This document shows, one piece after another, positions 16,379 through 23,784 of a stretch of DNA of 35,534 nt; within the stretch, counting starts at the first letter, position 1; every line of letters begins with the position of its first letter. Below the pieces are notes generated by a model, which had not been told where the DNA came from, searched no databases, and saw only the letters and a program-made list of their open reading frames with translations. The position numbers were made by a program, and so were the translations under genes. Source of the stretch: Halothiobacillus sp. (GTDB taxonomy: Bacteria; Pseudomonadota; Gammaproteobacteria; Halothiobacillales; Halothiobacillaceae); contig JAGUXT010000036.1 of NCBI GenBank assembly GCA_020061705.1, positions 1 to 35,534 of the forward strand, read 5' to 3'.

Positions 16379-17812
16379 CTACCACTCCAGCTTGGAGGAA
16401 CCAAGTGGTTGCGGGCCACGCACAAAGCCGGGTTTGATGTCAGTCATTTCCAACAGCGTGGGCAGGTAGGTGATCTCGCCAAAGGGACTGTCGATGGTTT
16501 TCAGGGAATCTTCGGCCAATTTGGCGACATCGGCAAAGGGCAGGGTGCCATTCAGCGCGCTGTGATCGAGTAATCCCAGTTCCTTTGCCCACATGGCCAT
16601 GCGAGTGAGTGAAACCCTTACCTGGTAGCTTCCACCCTCAGTCGCTCGTAGCTTCAATGCGGCTGCAATGGCAGCCGAGCCAACATAAGCGGCCAAGTAG
16701 TCCGCATAAATGACCTGAAGCGGCATCAAGGGTGCATCGGCCGCACCTTCATCCACCACGTAGCCGGACACGGTCACGGCCATCATGTCAAAGCCCCTGA
16801 AATTGGCCCATTCACCTTCAAAATCAAAACACCTGAGCTCGTGAGCAATGATGCCCGGCTTGGCATCGGCGAGGCGCTTGGGCGAAATGCCCTTCTGATC
16901 CAGATTCAGGTAAGAGCAGGTGAAAACGTCAGCAGATTGCAGCAGTTCGAAGAACTTTTTGGTATCCGCTTCATCGTTGAAATCGCAATAGGCTGCGCGC
17001 TTTCCGATGTCGGTTTCCATGCGCCAGTTCATGTGATCCGGGTAATCAGGCTTGGAAAGGTGCAGCACATCGGCACCGAATTCCGCCAGGGTTCTGCCGG
17101 TGATTGGGCCGCCAATCACATGCGTGCAGTCCAAAACCTTGATGCCCGACAACACCTTGTCAAGCCCTTCGGGTAGAGGAATGGGCTCGCTTTCGCCAAT
17201 CTTGATAAGTTCGACCACCGGCTTGGCAGCAAGTCGGCGACCCACCGGGTGCGCAAGCCATTCTTCGGAAGTGCGCACGACACCGATGGCACCGGATTCT
17301 TCGCGAACGGCGAGTTCGAGGGCTTCGGCATCCCATTGCATAATGGCGGCTTCAATTGCCCGCTGGGTCGGGGCACATTTCAACACTTTATATACCGCGT
17401 CGCGAAGTCGGGGATAGTAGAACTCCATCTTGACGAACTTGCCGTCACGGGTCGGATAAAACTCACCGCTGATCGGTGAATCCACCCCGCCCGCCGCACT
17501 GTAGTCGGTAAAGCCTAGTGCCCGGTCATTTTGACGTAGATAATGTACACCGTGGTGTTGGTGCACACCCTTGATTACGTCGGTATGAATATCCTGGGGT
17601 TTTCCTCCCTTGAGCTCCCACAGGTTGCCCAGCGCCATGCCAAAGGCCGCTTGTGCCGCCGCCATCACTTCTCCGGGACGATGCCTTGAGGCGATGACCG
17701 GATCCTTGCCCGAGATAGTTATCTTGCCGTTGTAGTGGTCTTCTTTCAGTCCAATGGCCGATAACATCATGTCCAGTGCTTGTTGAGCGGTTTTTGACTC
17801 TGTGGTTGCCAT
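16379..17812 (-). CDS. CaiB/BaiF-type (class III) CoA-transferase with permuted-looking subdomain order
   Basis: A 477-residue protein. Residues about 225-477 hold the part that normally begins a class III CoA-transferase: GIKVLDCTHVIGGPITGRTL, AEFGADVLHLSKPD, and the catalytic-aspartate region GFDMMAVTVSG. Residues about 40-215 hold what normally ends it: a helix with EVMAAAQAAFGMALGNLWEL, FYPTRDGKFVKMEFYY and the terminal-type segment RTSEEWLAHPVGRRL. So the two halves appear in reversed order relative to FRC or CaiB. It probably moves CoA between carboxylic acids; the substrate is unknown. It is a single gene with a start at 17812 preceded by agagag, divergent from the MoxR gene. Confidence 0.8.
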   Translation of the reverse strand: MATTESKTAQQALDMMLSAIGLKEDHYNGKITISGKDPVIASRHRPGEVMAAAQAAFGMALGNLWELKGGKPQDIHTDVIKGVHQHHGVHYLRQNDRALGFTDYSAAGGVDSPISGEFYPTRDGKFVKMEFYYPRLRDAVYKVLKCAPTQRAIEAAIMQWDAEALELAVREESGAIGVVRTSEEWLAHPVGRRLAAKPVVELIKIGESEPIPLPEGLDKVLSGIKVLDCTHVIGGPITGRTLAEFGADVLHLSKPDYPDHMNWRMETDIGKRAAYCDFNDEADTKKFFELLQSADVFTCSYLNLDQKGISPKRLADAKPGIIAHELRCFDFEGEWANFRGFDMMAVTVSGYVVDEGAADAPLMPLQVIYADYLAAYVGSAAIAAALKLRATEGGSYQVRVSLTRMAMWAKELGLLDHSALNGTLPFADVAKLAEDSLKTIDSPFGEITYLPTLLEMTDIKPGFVRGPQPLGSSKLEW

Positions 17813-18157
17813 ACGTTCTCTCTTAATTGCATTCAGCTTGTATTGAGGCCGTGCTTCGTGTGTGGGTTGATTCGGTTATTCAAGCGGGTAACCAAGACCT
17901 GTGGTGTGCGATAGGTTCCCGCACGTCACCGGAAAAATTCGCTCACGCAAGCGAGCATGAATGTAGACGACGCATGAAGTTACAGCAATGCAGCTTGTTT
18001 TTATGGGGGATAAGCGATCGTCTATGCTAAGGCGAGCCCTTCAAGTTAGTGGTTTTCCTGACCGCCTGCTGGCTATGGGTTTGTGAGGCCGGCGCGGATT
18101 GTTGGTAAGCTTTGGCATGTTCGCCAACGTTGGGGCATTTTTGAGGTCATTACAGGT
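17813..18157. other. Intergenic region between divergent CoA-transferase and MoxR genes
   Basis: 345 bp without a convincing gene, terminator or repeat. It should contain the divergent promoters of the CoA-transferase gene and the MoxR-type gene, but I could not identify clear -35/-10 pairs. Confidence 0.5.
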
Positions 18158-19177
18158 ATGCGCGCAGGACAGCTAGGCCGTTTATTGACCCGTGAAATTG
18201 AAGCCGCCATGCAGGGCGCACACACGCCAGTGATGCTGTGGGGCGCGCCGGGTGTGGGCAAATCGGCACTGGTGGCGAAGGCGGCACGGGCGTGCGGCGT
18301 ACCGATGATTGATCTGCGCCTCTCGCAGCTTGAACCTTCGGATTTACGCGGGATGCCATATCAAAAGGATGAGCGGGTGGAATGGGCGATTCCGTCCATG
18401 TTGCCGGATGCAATGCGCCACGGCGCGCGCGGGGTGCTGTTTCTGGATGAGATCAATGCAGCCTTGCCACAAGTCGCGGCGGCGGCGTATCAACTGATTC
18501 TTGACCGGCGTTTGGGCGATTACCGTTTGCCCGAGGGCTGGGCGATTCTGGCGGCGGGCAACCGGCTGGGGGATCGGGGGGTGACGTATGCTATGCCCTC
18601 GCCGTTAGCGAATCGCTTTACGCATGTTGAATTGGAGCCTTCGATTGATGACTGGTTGGCCTGGGCAGCGGAGGCCGGGGTGGATGCGCGTTTGTGTGGC
18701 TTTCTGCGTCAACGGCCTGATTTGTTGATGGTGTTTCCCGAGCGCGCCAATGTGTATGCCTTTCCCAGTCCGCGTAGCTGGGCATTTGCCGACCGCGCCT
18801 TGCGCAAGTTCGCCTCGGATGCCGATCTGCTGGAGCCTGCATTGATCGCCTGCGTCGGTGAAGTGGCGGGCATGTTGCTGCTCGCCTATCTGCAACGCCC
18901 TACACTCGATCTGGATGCGCTACTGGCGATGGATAAGCCGATGTTGCCGGATGATGTCGATGCACGCTGGGCGGTGCTGGATGCGGCCTTGGTGCGGGTA
19001 CTGGGGCTGAATGCGCAAGATGAGGCGACAGCCAGTGCCTTGCTGCGTCTGGCTGCCGCGTTTGAGCCGGTCATGGGCGAGCGTCTGGTACGTGCCTTGC
19101 ACGAGCGTTTGGGCGAAGGCTTGTACGCGCTGGATGCGTTTGATGACTGGGCAGTGGCACGGGGTTCCCATGTCTAG
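18158..19177 (+). CDS. MoxR-family AAA+ ATPase
   Basis: A 339-residue AAA+ ATPase. It has Walker A GAPGVGKS (residues 29-36), Walker B VLFLDEIN (93-100), the sensor-1 type AAGNRLGDRG and the arginine-finger-type region PLANRFTHVELEPS. MoxR ATPases act as chaperones that remodel or activate partners, usually together with a VWA-domain protein, which is the gene that follows. ATG at 18158 was chosen over an in-frame start 25 codons upstream because the fold begins at MRAGQLGRLLTREIE. Its TAG stop lies inside a copy of the CTAGCAGCC inverted repeat, so insertion or recombination there may have set the C-terminus (ARGSHV). Confidence 0.9.
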   Translation: MRAGQLGRLLTREIEAAMQGAHTPVMLWGAPGVGKSALVAKAARACGVPMIDLRLSQLEPSDLRGMPYQKDERVEWAIPSMLPDAMRHGARGVLFLDEINAALPQVAAAAYQLILDRRLGDYRLPEGWAILAAGNRLGDRGVTYAMPSPLANRFTHVELEPSIDDWLAWAAEAGVDARLCGFLRQRPDLLMVFPERANVYAFPSPRSWAFADRALRKFASDADLLEPALIACVGEVAGMLLLAYLQRPTLDLDALLAMDKPMLPDDVDARWAVLDAALVRVLGLNAQDEATASALLRLAAAFEPVMGERLVRALHERLGEGLYALDAFDDWAVARGSHV

Positions 19178-19192
19178 CAGCCTGTCGGACTT
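19174..19192. repeat. Single arm of the CTAGCAGCC inverted repeat
   Basis: CTAGCAGCCTGTCGGACTT, identical to the outer 19 bp of the elements at 23188-23252 and 33538-33592. Here only one arm is present, followed by unrelated sequence, so this is a half element. It supplies the TAG stop codon of the MoxR-type gene. Confidence 0.75.
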
Positions 19193-19208
19193 TGGAATAA
19201 TCGGCTGC

Positions 19209-19304
19209 AAATCCCCCTCGATCCCCCTTTTTCAAAGGGGGAGGTGGCAGCGCTTGACACCGTGTGTTCATCCCCTCTTTGAAAAGGGGGGCAGGGGGGA
19301 TTTG
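19209..19304. repeat. C-rich/G-rich inverted-repeat block (copy V)
   Basis: AAATCCCCCTCGATCCCCC plus tttttcaaaggggg on the left, and CCCCTCTTTGAAAAGGGGGG then caggggggatttg (ending 19304) on the right: nested hairpins with outer inverted ends. The core carries agcgcttgacacc, similar to agagcttgacagt in the block at 26928-27063. The block ends four bases before the ATG of the VWA gene and holds no gene of its own. Confidence 0.8.
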
Positions 19305-19308
19305 CACG

Positions 19309-20394
19309 ATGAATGAACTTGTAATGCGTCTTGCGCATATTCAGCGCACTTTGAGCCGCGCGCACCCTGTGCTTGGGCGACTGGCAAGTTTTCTTGAGTT
19401 GTCGGTTGAAGAAGGCTTGGGTTGCGCGGTGGCAAGCGGGGCACAGGCGCTACGTTTTGATACGGATTACTGCCGCACGGCGACGGATGAAGCTTTGCGC
19501 TTCTGGCTGGCACATGCAGCTCTGCACGCGGCCTTGCTGCATTTTGCGCCGCCACCCGGCAAGCCGGAGGTTTGGTCGCAGGCATGTGATGCCAAGGTGA
19601 ATGCCCTGTTGCGCCAACTTGGCTTGTTTGTGGCGCAGTCCGAGGGGCTTGAGCGGCATGTCTGGTGGGACGATTTGAGTGAAGAGACAGGTGCGGCTGC
19701 TCAGCAACGGATGGGCGGGGCGCTTGCCGATGTTGAGCCGAGTGCGGCTTTACACCAATCAATAACGCAGCAATGGCGGCTGCGGGTGCGTCAGGCGGTG
19801 GGCGAGGCGCTGGGTGCTGGTGAAGCGGATGGCGTGCTGCTGCGCGAGTTACTCGGTCATGCGCCGCAAGCGTCCGGGCAGGATTGGCGGGCTCGGCTTG
19901 CGGCATTTTTGCAGCGTTGGCATCGTGCCGAAGCGCATTATGGGCGGGTTTCGCGGCGGGCGCTGGCACCGTTTTTAATGCCTGCGCTACGTCCGGCAGC
20001 GGCGCATGTGTTGGTGGCGGTCGATACCAGTGCGTCGATCAAAGAGGTGCAATTGCAGCAATTTTGGGTTGAAATTCAAAGCTTTGCCGGACAGGTGACA
20101 ATGCAGCTCACCTTGTTGGCGGCGGATACGAAATTAGCCGAGGGCGCGCCGTGGGTGTTTGCGCCGGGCGAAGTGCCGCAATGGCCGCATCCGCATGGGC
20201 AGGGCGGCACGGATTTCCGTCCGGTGTTTGCGTGGCTGGAACAGTACGGTGAGGGCGTGGATGCTGTGATTTATTTTACCGACGGCAAGGGTGACTATCC
20301 GGCCTACGCACCGAGCGTGCCGGTGATGTGGGTACTTGCGGGCGAGGGTGGGGATGTGCGCAGGCCGCCATTCGGTGAGGTGGTTTTGTTATGA
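19309..20394 (+). CDS. VWA-like protein with degenerate metallopeptidase-type N-terminal domain (DUF2201-like)
   Basis: A 361-residue protein. The C-terminal domain is von Willebrand factor A-like with a complete MIDAS: DTSAS (residues 239-243), T301 in GGTDF and D325 in YFTDGKGDY. The N-terminal domain resembles the DUF2201 putative metallopeptidase domain, but where a HExxH zinc motif is expected it reads HAALH (H69-H73, then H78), so the catalytic glutamate is an alanine. With the preceding MoxR ATPase it forms the usual MoxR-VWA pair, likely a metal-dependent protein-remodelling module. ATG at 19309 is preferred; an in-frame ATG at 19264 would add residues encoded by the repeat block. The stop overlaps xerD as ATGA. 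Confidence 0.85.
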   Translation: MNELVMRLAHIQRTLSRAHPVLGRLASFLELSVEEGLGCAVASGAQALRFDTDYCRTATDEALRFWLAHAALHAALLHFAPPPGKPEVWSQACDAKVNALLRQLGLFVAQSEGLERHVWWDDLSEETGAAAQQRMGGALADVEPSAALHQSITQQWRLRVRQAVGEALGAGEADGVLLRELLGHAPQASGQDWRARLAAFLQRWHRAEAHYGRVSRRALAPFLMPALRPAAAHVLVAVDTSASIKEVQLQQFWVEIQSFAGQVTMQLTLLAADTKLAEGAPWVFAPGEVPQWPHPHGQGGTDFRPVFAWLEQYGEGVDAVIYFTDGKGDYPAYAPSVPVMWVLAGEGGDVRRPPFGEVVLL

Positions 20395-21323
20395 GCCGTG
20401 GCGTGCGACCGATACATATTGATATTGCCGACGACGAGCAAGCCCTGCTTGATCGCGTGGTGCAGCAGTTTTGGCTGGAGCAGGGCTTGTCACGGCACAC
20501 GCTGAACGCCTATGAAACCGATTTACGTGTGTTTGCGGCGTGGTTGGCTTTGCATGAAAAAGCGTTATTGCGTGCTCAACGAGCCGATATTCTGGCCTAT
20601 CTTGCGGAGAAAATGAGCGAAGGAAAGCAGGCGCGCAGTTTGGCGCGCATGTTGTCGGCGGCGCGGCGTTTTTATGGCTGGTTGGTGGCGCACGGCGAGT
20701 TGATGTTTGATCCGACCCTGGATATTCCACCGCCCGGCATGGGGCGACCCTTGCCCAAATCCCTGAGCGAGAGTGATGTGGTGGCCTTGATTACGGCGCC
20801 ATCGCTCGACACCTCGCTGGGTCTGCGCGACCGGGCGATGCTGGAAACCTTGTATGCCACCGGGTTGCGGGTGAGTGAACTGATTAACCTGAGTCTCGGT
20901 CAGATGAGTCTCACGTCCGGCGTGGTACGTGTGTTGGGCAAGGGGCGCAAGGAGCGTCTTGTGCCCTTGGGCGACGAGGCGGTGCATTGGATTGAGCGTT
21001 ATCTTGCCGATGCGCGCCCCATCTTGCTGGATGGGTTGGGTGAGTGTGCCGCGCTGTTCGTCACCCGGCGCGGCGCGGGCATGACCCGGCAGATGTTCTG
21101 GATTTTGATTAAACGATACGCGGCGCAGGCGGGCTTGACGACGGAGCTGTCGCCGCACACCCTGCGTCATGCCTTCGCCACGCATTTGTTAAATCATGGT
21201 GCCGACCTGCGTGTGGTACAAATGCTGTTGGGACACTCCGATTTATCAAGTACGCAGATTTATACCCATGTGGCGCGGGCAAGGCTCAAAGCCTTGCATC
21301 ACGAGCATCACCCACGTGGGTAA
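20391..21323 (+). CDS. xerD: Tyrosine recombinase XerD
   Basis: A 310-residue site-specific recombinase that, with XerC, resolves chromosome dimers at dif. The N-terminal SAM-like domain (residues 20-110) contains WLEQGLSRHTLNAYETDLRV. The catalytic set is complete: R160 (ATGLRVSEL), K184 (GKGRKER), H256 and R259 (SPHTLRHAFATHLL), H282 (GHSDLSSTQ) and the nucleophile Y291 (IYTHV). The short linker IPPPGMGRPLPKSLSE is typical of XerD rather than XerC. It overlaps the VWA gene by 4 bp. dsbC following directly is also the order in E. coli (xerD-dsbC), which supports the name. Confidence 0.93.
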   Translation: MSRGVRPIHIDIADDEQALLDRVVQQFWLEQGLSRHTLNAYETDLRVFAAWLALHEKALLRAQRADILAYLAEKMSEGKQARSLARMLSAARRFYGWLVAHGELMFDPTLDIPPPGMGRPLPKSLSESDVVALITAPSLDTSLGLRDRAMLETLYATGLRVSELINLSLGQMSLTSGVVRVLGKGRKERLVPLGDEAVHWIERYLADARPILLDGLGECAALFVTRRGAGMTRQMFWILIKRYAAQAGLTTELSPHTLRHAFATHLLNHGADLRVVQMLLGHSDLSSTQIYTHVARARLKALHHEHHPRG

Positions 21324-21368
21324 TTTGTATTTGAAACCTTTTATTTTGAAACCTTGAGGAAAAAACGC

Positions 21369-22100
21369 ATGAAGCGTGTTGTGGCGATTTCGAGTTTGGT
21401 TTTGACAATGGGTTTAGCGGCAATGCCGCTTGCTTGGGCGGATGCAGCGGGCGACGCTTTGGCGGCCAAGCTCAAGGCGGCGATGCCGGGCATTCCGCTA
21501 ACCTCGGTCACGCCCACACCGGTGGCTGGGATTTATGAAGTGGTGGCCGGGTCGGACGTGATCTACATGAGCGCCGATGGCAAATACATGTTCCAGGGCG
21601 TGCTGGTGGATTTCGATGCGCGCAAGAACCTGACCGAAGCGCGCAGGGGAGGGATTCGTGCCGAACTTTTGAAACAACTTAAGGACGAAGACACCATCAT
21701 TTACGCGCCGATGGGCACACCCAAGCACACAATCACAATTTTCACCGACCCCAGTTGCCCGTATTGCCGCAAACTCCACGCCGAAGTGCCTGAGTTGGTT
21801 AAAAACGGGGTGAAGGTGCGTTATGTACTCTACCCGCGCGCGGGATTGGATTCTCCCATTGGAAAAACCAGCATCGGCATTATGTGCGCGAAGGATCGCA
21901 AGGCAGAGATGGATAAATCCCTCGCCGGTCAGACCTTGAGTTTGCCAGTTTGTGATAGCCACCCCCTGGCTAAACAGCTTGAGCTAGGCGGCGCGTTGGG
22001 GCTGGAAGGTACACCATACATCGTGACCGATGGCGGCGTGGTGATTTCCGGCTACCGCCCAGCGGCGGATATTCTGAAAGTGCTGGATAGCAAAAAATGA
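21369..22100 (+). CDS. dsbC: Thiol:disulfide interchange protein DsbC
   Basis: A periplasmic disulfide isomerase. The 243-residue precursor has a signal peptide (MKRVVAISSLVLTMGLAAMP, cleavage near AWA-DAAG), the N-terminal dimerisation domain (PGIPLTSVTPTPVAGIYEVV, YMSADGKYMFQG), a helical linker and a thioredoxin domain with the active site CPYC (C130, C133) in FTDPSCPYCRKLHAEV and the cis-proline loop EGTPYIV. Two further cysteines (IMCAKD, PVCDSH) form the structural pair. ATG at 21369 has gagg at 21356-21359 upstream. It follows xerD by 45 bp and probably shares its transcript. Confidence 0.95.
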   Translation: MKRVVAISSLVLTMGLAAMPLAWADAAGDALAAKLKAAMPGIPLTSVTPTPVAGIYEVVAGSDVIYMSADGKYMFQGVLVDFDARKNLTEARRGGIRAELLKQLKDEDTIIYAPMGTPKHTITIFTDPSCPYCRKLHAEVPELVKNGVKVRYVLYPRAGLDSPIGKTSIGIMCAKDRKAEMDKSLAGQTLSLPVCDSHPLAKQLELGGALGLEGTPYIVTDGGVVISGYRPAADILKVLDSKK

Positions 22101-22154
22101 TTTAGTTGAACAGGCCGAAAAGGCTGTTTTGAATCATGTTTGAGCCGTCATTGA

Positions 22155-22196
22155 AAGGGCGGGTATTGCGCATTTAATTGCGTAATACCCGCCCTT
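22155..22196. terminator. Long hairpin between convergent dsbC and cnoX-like genes
   Basis: AAGGGCGGGTATT (22155-22167, the first A at 22155) pairs with AATACCCGCCCTT (22184-22196) and the inner TGCGCA/TGCG bases extend the stem. It is followed by the T-rich ttgatttattt. Position between convergent genes fits a bidirectional terminator, although the T-run is weak. Confidence 0.65.
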
Positions 22197-22287
22197 GATT
22201 TATTTGGCTTCTCGTTACTACGCTCCGGCGCGGGAATCTTCAGAAAGGGGCAGTTAAGGCCGGGACACAAGTTAAAACACTACCGAT

Positions 22288-23145
22288 TCAATGCAACATG
22301 CCAAACATCTTGCGGCGATACGGTAAGGTCAGCGGGTGGCTGTCGCCCAGCATTTCAAAAATCTGCATCATGCCCTTGCGCCCCGCGCCGTCGTTGTAAC
22401 TGCGATCCGTCTGCATGATCTGTAAAAACTGCTGCAAGGCGGCTTCATGTTGTCCTTGGGTGATAAGGAGTATGGCGAGCTTTTCCCGCGCCTCGCAATC
22501 CGCCGGATTCGCCTCAATCCGTGCAAGCAGTGCATCCGCATCGCCCAAGTTTTGCGCTTTCTGGTTGAAGTAAATCTGAGCCTTGAGTTCACGCGCCATG
22601 CCCGCTTCAGCAGCGTTATCGGGAATGGAGGCCAACATGCTGAGCGCTTGTTCAGTTTTTCCGCTATGCGCCGCAAAGCGCGCCAGAACAAACAGCACCG
22701 CCGAATTTTTTGGGTCAAGCTCATGCGCCAGTCGCAGCAGTTCCAATGCCTCGGCCTCGTGATTTTGCTCAAGCAGCGACATGGCCTGGTGCAACATCAA
22801 ATCCGACTCGCGCACAACGTGCTTATCAATCAATGCACGTATGGCCGACTCCGGCTGCGCGCCCATAAATTGATCGACCACTGCGCCATCCTTGAACAAC
22901 ATCACCGTCGGCAGGCTGCGAATGCCGAATTGTGCTGCAAGGTTCTGCTCGGCGTCGGTGTCCACGTAGGCCAAATGCACCTCGCCGTTGTAGCTTTCCA
23001 CCACGCGCTTGAGTAGCGGTTTCAGCACTTGGCAGGGTTGGCACCATGATGCCCAAAAATCCACCAGCACAGGGTGTTTCATTGAAGCTTGGATGACTTG
23101 TTCTGCAAAGGTGAGTTCATTCGCATCAAAAACGTAATCAGTCAT
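22288..23145 (-). CDS. cnoX: Thioredoxin-TPR chaperone (CnoX/YbbN family)
   Basis: A 285-residue protein: an N-terminal thioredoxin domain (residues 1-110) with WASWCQPCQ (C35, C38) and the cis-proline loop IRSLPTVMLFKDG, followed by TPR-like helices to the C-terminus (LHQAMSLLEQNHEAEALELL, FVLARFAAHSGKTEQALSML, and the final NDGAGRKGMMQIFEMLG). This is the domain plan of CnoX, a holdase that protects unfolding proteins from oxidation and hands them to GroEL/DnaK. E. coli CnoX lacks the first cysteine, whereas this protein keeps a full CXXC and so may be redox active. The ATG at 23145 follows aggatttccc. Confidence 0.88.
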   Translation of the reverse strand: MTDYVFDANELTFAEQVIQASMKHPVLVDFWASWCQPCQVLKPLLKRVVESYNGEVHLAYVDTDAEQNLAAQFGIRSLPTVMLFKDGAVVDQFMGAQPESAIRALIDKHVVRESDLMLHQAMSLLEQNHEAEALELLRLAHELDPKNSAVLFVLARFAAHSGKTEQALSMLASIPDNAAEAGMARELKAQIYFNQKAQNLGDADALLARIEANPADCEAREKLAILLITQGQHEAALQQFLQIMQTDRSYNDGAGRKGMMQIFEMLGDSHPLTLPYRRKMFGMLH

Positions 23146-23187
23146 GGGAAATCCTCGTGGTCGCCTTGTTTAGATTAGGTATGTAGC

Positions 23188-23252
23188 CTAGCAGCCTGTC
23201 GGACTTGAGCGGCTTTTGCAGCCAGATCGTCACAAGTCCGACAGGCTGCTAG
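23188..23252. repeat. 65-bp element with 20-bp perfect inverted ends (CTAGCAGCC family)
   Basis: CTAGCAGCCTGTCGGACTTG (23188-23207) and its exact reverse complement (23233-23252) enclose a 25-bp core starting agcggctt. The same arms and agcggct core recur at 33538-33592 and one arm at 19174-19192. It sits in the intergenic region upstream of the cnoX-like gene. Confidence 0.85.
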
Positions 23253-23396
23253 ATGAAGCGTAGCGGAATCCGAGAACTGGTGCGCCAATCGTGTGGTTTG
23301 TCCCGAACTGGCATTCGGGCTACCTAATTCTGTAGCCAATACACTACGCTCAAATCAGCTGTGCTGGGATTAAATCACAAAATCGTCACAAAACTG

Positions 23397-23424
23397 TTGA
23401 CACCCCGTAAAACCTGTATAGAAT
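23397..23424 (+). promoter_or_regulatory. Promoter of tRNA-Glu
   Basis: TTGACA (23397-23402), a 16-bp spacer and TAGAAT (23419-23424), followed by a GC-rich discriminator gcgccccc as in stringently controlled stable-RNA promoters. The tRNA begins 31 bp after the -10 box. Confidence 0.85.
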
Positions 23425-23455
23425 GCGCCCCCGTCAACACACGTTGATGACCTGC

Positions 23456-23531
23456 GTCCCCATCGTCTAGAGGCCTAGGACATTGCCCTTTCACGGCAGT
23501 AACTGGGGTTCGAATCCCCATGGGGACGCCA
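23456..23531 (+). tRNA. tRNA-Glu (anticodon TTC)
   Basis: A 76-nt tRNA with CCA encoded in the gene. The acceptor stem GTCCCC (23456-23461) pairs with GGGGAC (23522-23527), followed by G and CCA. The anticodon loop CTTTCAC (23488-23494) puts TTC at 23490-23492; the T arm is GGGGTTCGAATCCCC. It closely resembles E. coli tRNA-Glu. It is a single tRNA, not part of an rRNA operon here. Confidence 0.97.
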
Positions 23532-23784
23532 CTATTCTCTCGGTCCGGATAAGAAGTCCGGGCGTCATCGAAATCTAGCCCTCCTGTCCCGTCTAAAATT
23601 TAGACGATGAGTCTCTCCGCACACAATCATGTGATGCTTCAACAGACTTGGTGTGACGATCGTTGGTTCGGCTTCGATGCTGAAGTTATCGCCAACGAAC
23701 GCGGCCTGCTCCAAAAGCAATTCCGTACTCTGAAAGCTATCGCCGAGAGTCCCTTATTGTCTTTTGTCCAGCAGGAAAAACTCC
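23532..23784 (+). other. Leader region between tRNA-Glu and rhlE
   Basis: 253 bp with two dyads: CCGGA/TCCGG at 23545-23561 and the perfect CGTCTAAA-a-TTTAGACG at 23590-23606. No terminator separates the tRNA from rhlE, so rhlE may be read from the tRNA promoter. A 75-codon open frame from ATG 23607 to 23834 overlaps the start of rhlE in another frame; it lacks a ribosome binding site and I do not call it as a gene. Long structured leaders are known for some DEAD-box helicase mRNAs, so this could be regulatory. Confidence 0.35.

Noticed and set aside
17827-18030. 67-codon plus-strand frame between the CoA-transferase and MoxR genes
   Set aside because: No ribosome binding site and no protein-like features.
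19264-19308. Upstream ATG for the VWA gene
   Set aside because: It lies inside the repeat block and would add residues (IPSLKRGAGGI) that are merely the translated repeat.
20391-21323. Phage or island integrase
   Set aside because: Sequence, length and the adjacent dsbC fit chromosomal XerD; no attachment site or phage genes nearby.
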